In this document: piece after piece, positions 63,778 through 64,000 of the stretch | Layout of the letters: each line of letters begins with the position of its first letter | Numbering within the stretch: position 1 is the stretch's first letter | From: Niabella agricola | Lineage (GTDB): Bacteria; Bacteroidota; Bacteroidia; Chitinophagales; Chitinophagaceae | Direction: 5' to 3' | Assembly: GCF_021538615.1 (NCBI RefSeq) | Contig: NZ_JAJHIZ010000003.1 | Location: 930,001-994,000, forward strand | DNA length: 64,000 nt | Made by a program: the position numbers and the translations under genes | Notes under the pieces: generated by a model | The model's input: the letters and a program-made list of their open reading frames with translations, nothing else | Told to the model about the DNA's origin: nothing | Databases searched by the model: none

Positions 63778-63999
63778 TTACCGGGGAAGCTGTTCTGGCC
63801 CTTTGAGAAATGTAGCCAATTCAGCGATCCTGTCGGTATTGATATAACCGACACCCAGTTTCCGGAACATTTCCCAGGCTTCTTTATTGTCCGGTGCCCC
63901 CCAGAAACGGATAGGCGTGCCGGCCTTACGGGCAACCTGAATGGCTACTTCAAGGGTGACTTTTGAGGCACTATCCAGATTTCCCGTACCGTTCCACGC
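63778..63999 (-). CDS. Glycerophosphodiester phosphodiesterase/PI-PLC-like protein, C-terminal part
   Basis: The minus strand is open from the window edge to a TAA at 63778-63780 and gives 73 residues of the 3' end; the start lies outside. VTLEVAIQVARKAGTPIRFW, GAPDNKEAWEMFRKLGVGYI and NTDRIAELATFLKG match the last strands of a TIM-barrel phosphodiesterase of the GDPD/PI-PLC type (the 'G-YINTD-I' end). Enzyme activity cannot be judged without the N-terminal His/Glu sites. Upstream of the S10 operon on the same strand. Confidence 0.7.
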   Translation of the reverse strand, partial: AWNGTGNLDSASKVTLEVAIQVARKAGTPIRFWGAPDNKEAWEMFRKLGVGYINTDRIAELATFLKGPEQLPR

Positions 64000-64000
64000 C

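Overview
The window comes from a Bacteroidota genome, most likely family Chitinophagaceae. This rests on Bacteroidota-type promoters (TAnnTTTG, sometimes with an upstream TTTG), very weak Shine-Dalgarno sequences, a short primary sigma factor without region 1.1, and gene families typical of the phylum: a propeller sensor kinase, DUF1684, bacilliredoxin, the Lhr-like helicase/PdeM pair and GH106. No phage, insertion sequence or CRISPR array was seen.

1-13.3 kb, nitrogen-oxide respiration and nitrosative stress. After a GNAT/MarR pair and a TetR gene comes a clade II (Sec-type) nitrous oxide reductase operon: lipoprotein cytochrome c, nosZ, a membrane protein fused in frame to NosL, nosD, nosF, nosY. 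Its promoter carries an FNR-like palindrome about 41 nt upstream of the predicted transcription start. Facing it is an operon for a RIC/ScdA di-iron repair protein, a Crp/Fnr regulator and a His-rich multi-spanning membrane protein. That operon has a perfect 11-bp inverted repeat over its promoter. A candidate structured small RNA with its own promoter and terminator lies between tetR and nos. A secreted esterase with TPRs follows.

13.5-28.9 kb. A tRNA-Ser(UGA) with terminator is followed by a NarL-type response regulator, an RCC1-repeat surface protein and a giant propeller histidine kinase, probably one sensory unit. Next are three secreted glycosidases (GH78-like, GH106-like, GH71/99-like) without SusC/D.

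29-38 kb. A periplasmic trio (TsdA-like diheme cytochrome, DsrE-like protein, ModA-like binding protein) suggests sulfur-compound oxidation. Then come PPK2, an EamA exporter, an arginine deiminase-like protein with CtlX, a DUF1684 protein and an RmlD-like reductase.

38-51 kb, housekeeping genes. rpoD reads with a one-base deletion in the region 2.3/2.4 coding sequence, most probably a sequence error. It is followed by lgt, a bacilliredoxin, hsp20, hypotheticals, pdeM with an Lhr-like helicase, an FAD oxidoreductase and ugd.

50.5-63.6 kb, the S10-spc ribosomal operon on the minus strand from rpsJ to secY and map. It stops after map: infA, rpmJ, rpsM, rpsK, rpsD, rpoA and rplQ do not follow. 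Many spacers hold low-complexity word repeats such as TTGAGAT. The window ends in the 3' part of a GDPD/PI-PLC-like gene.
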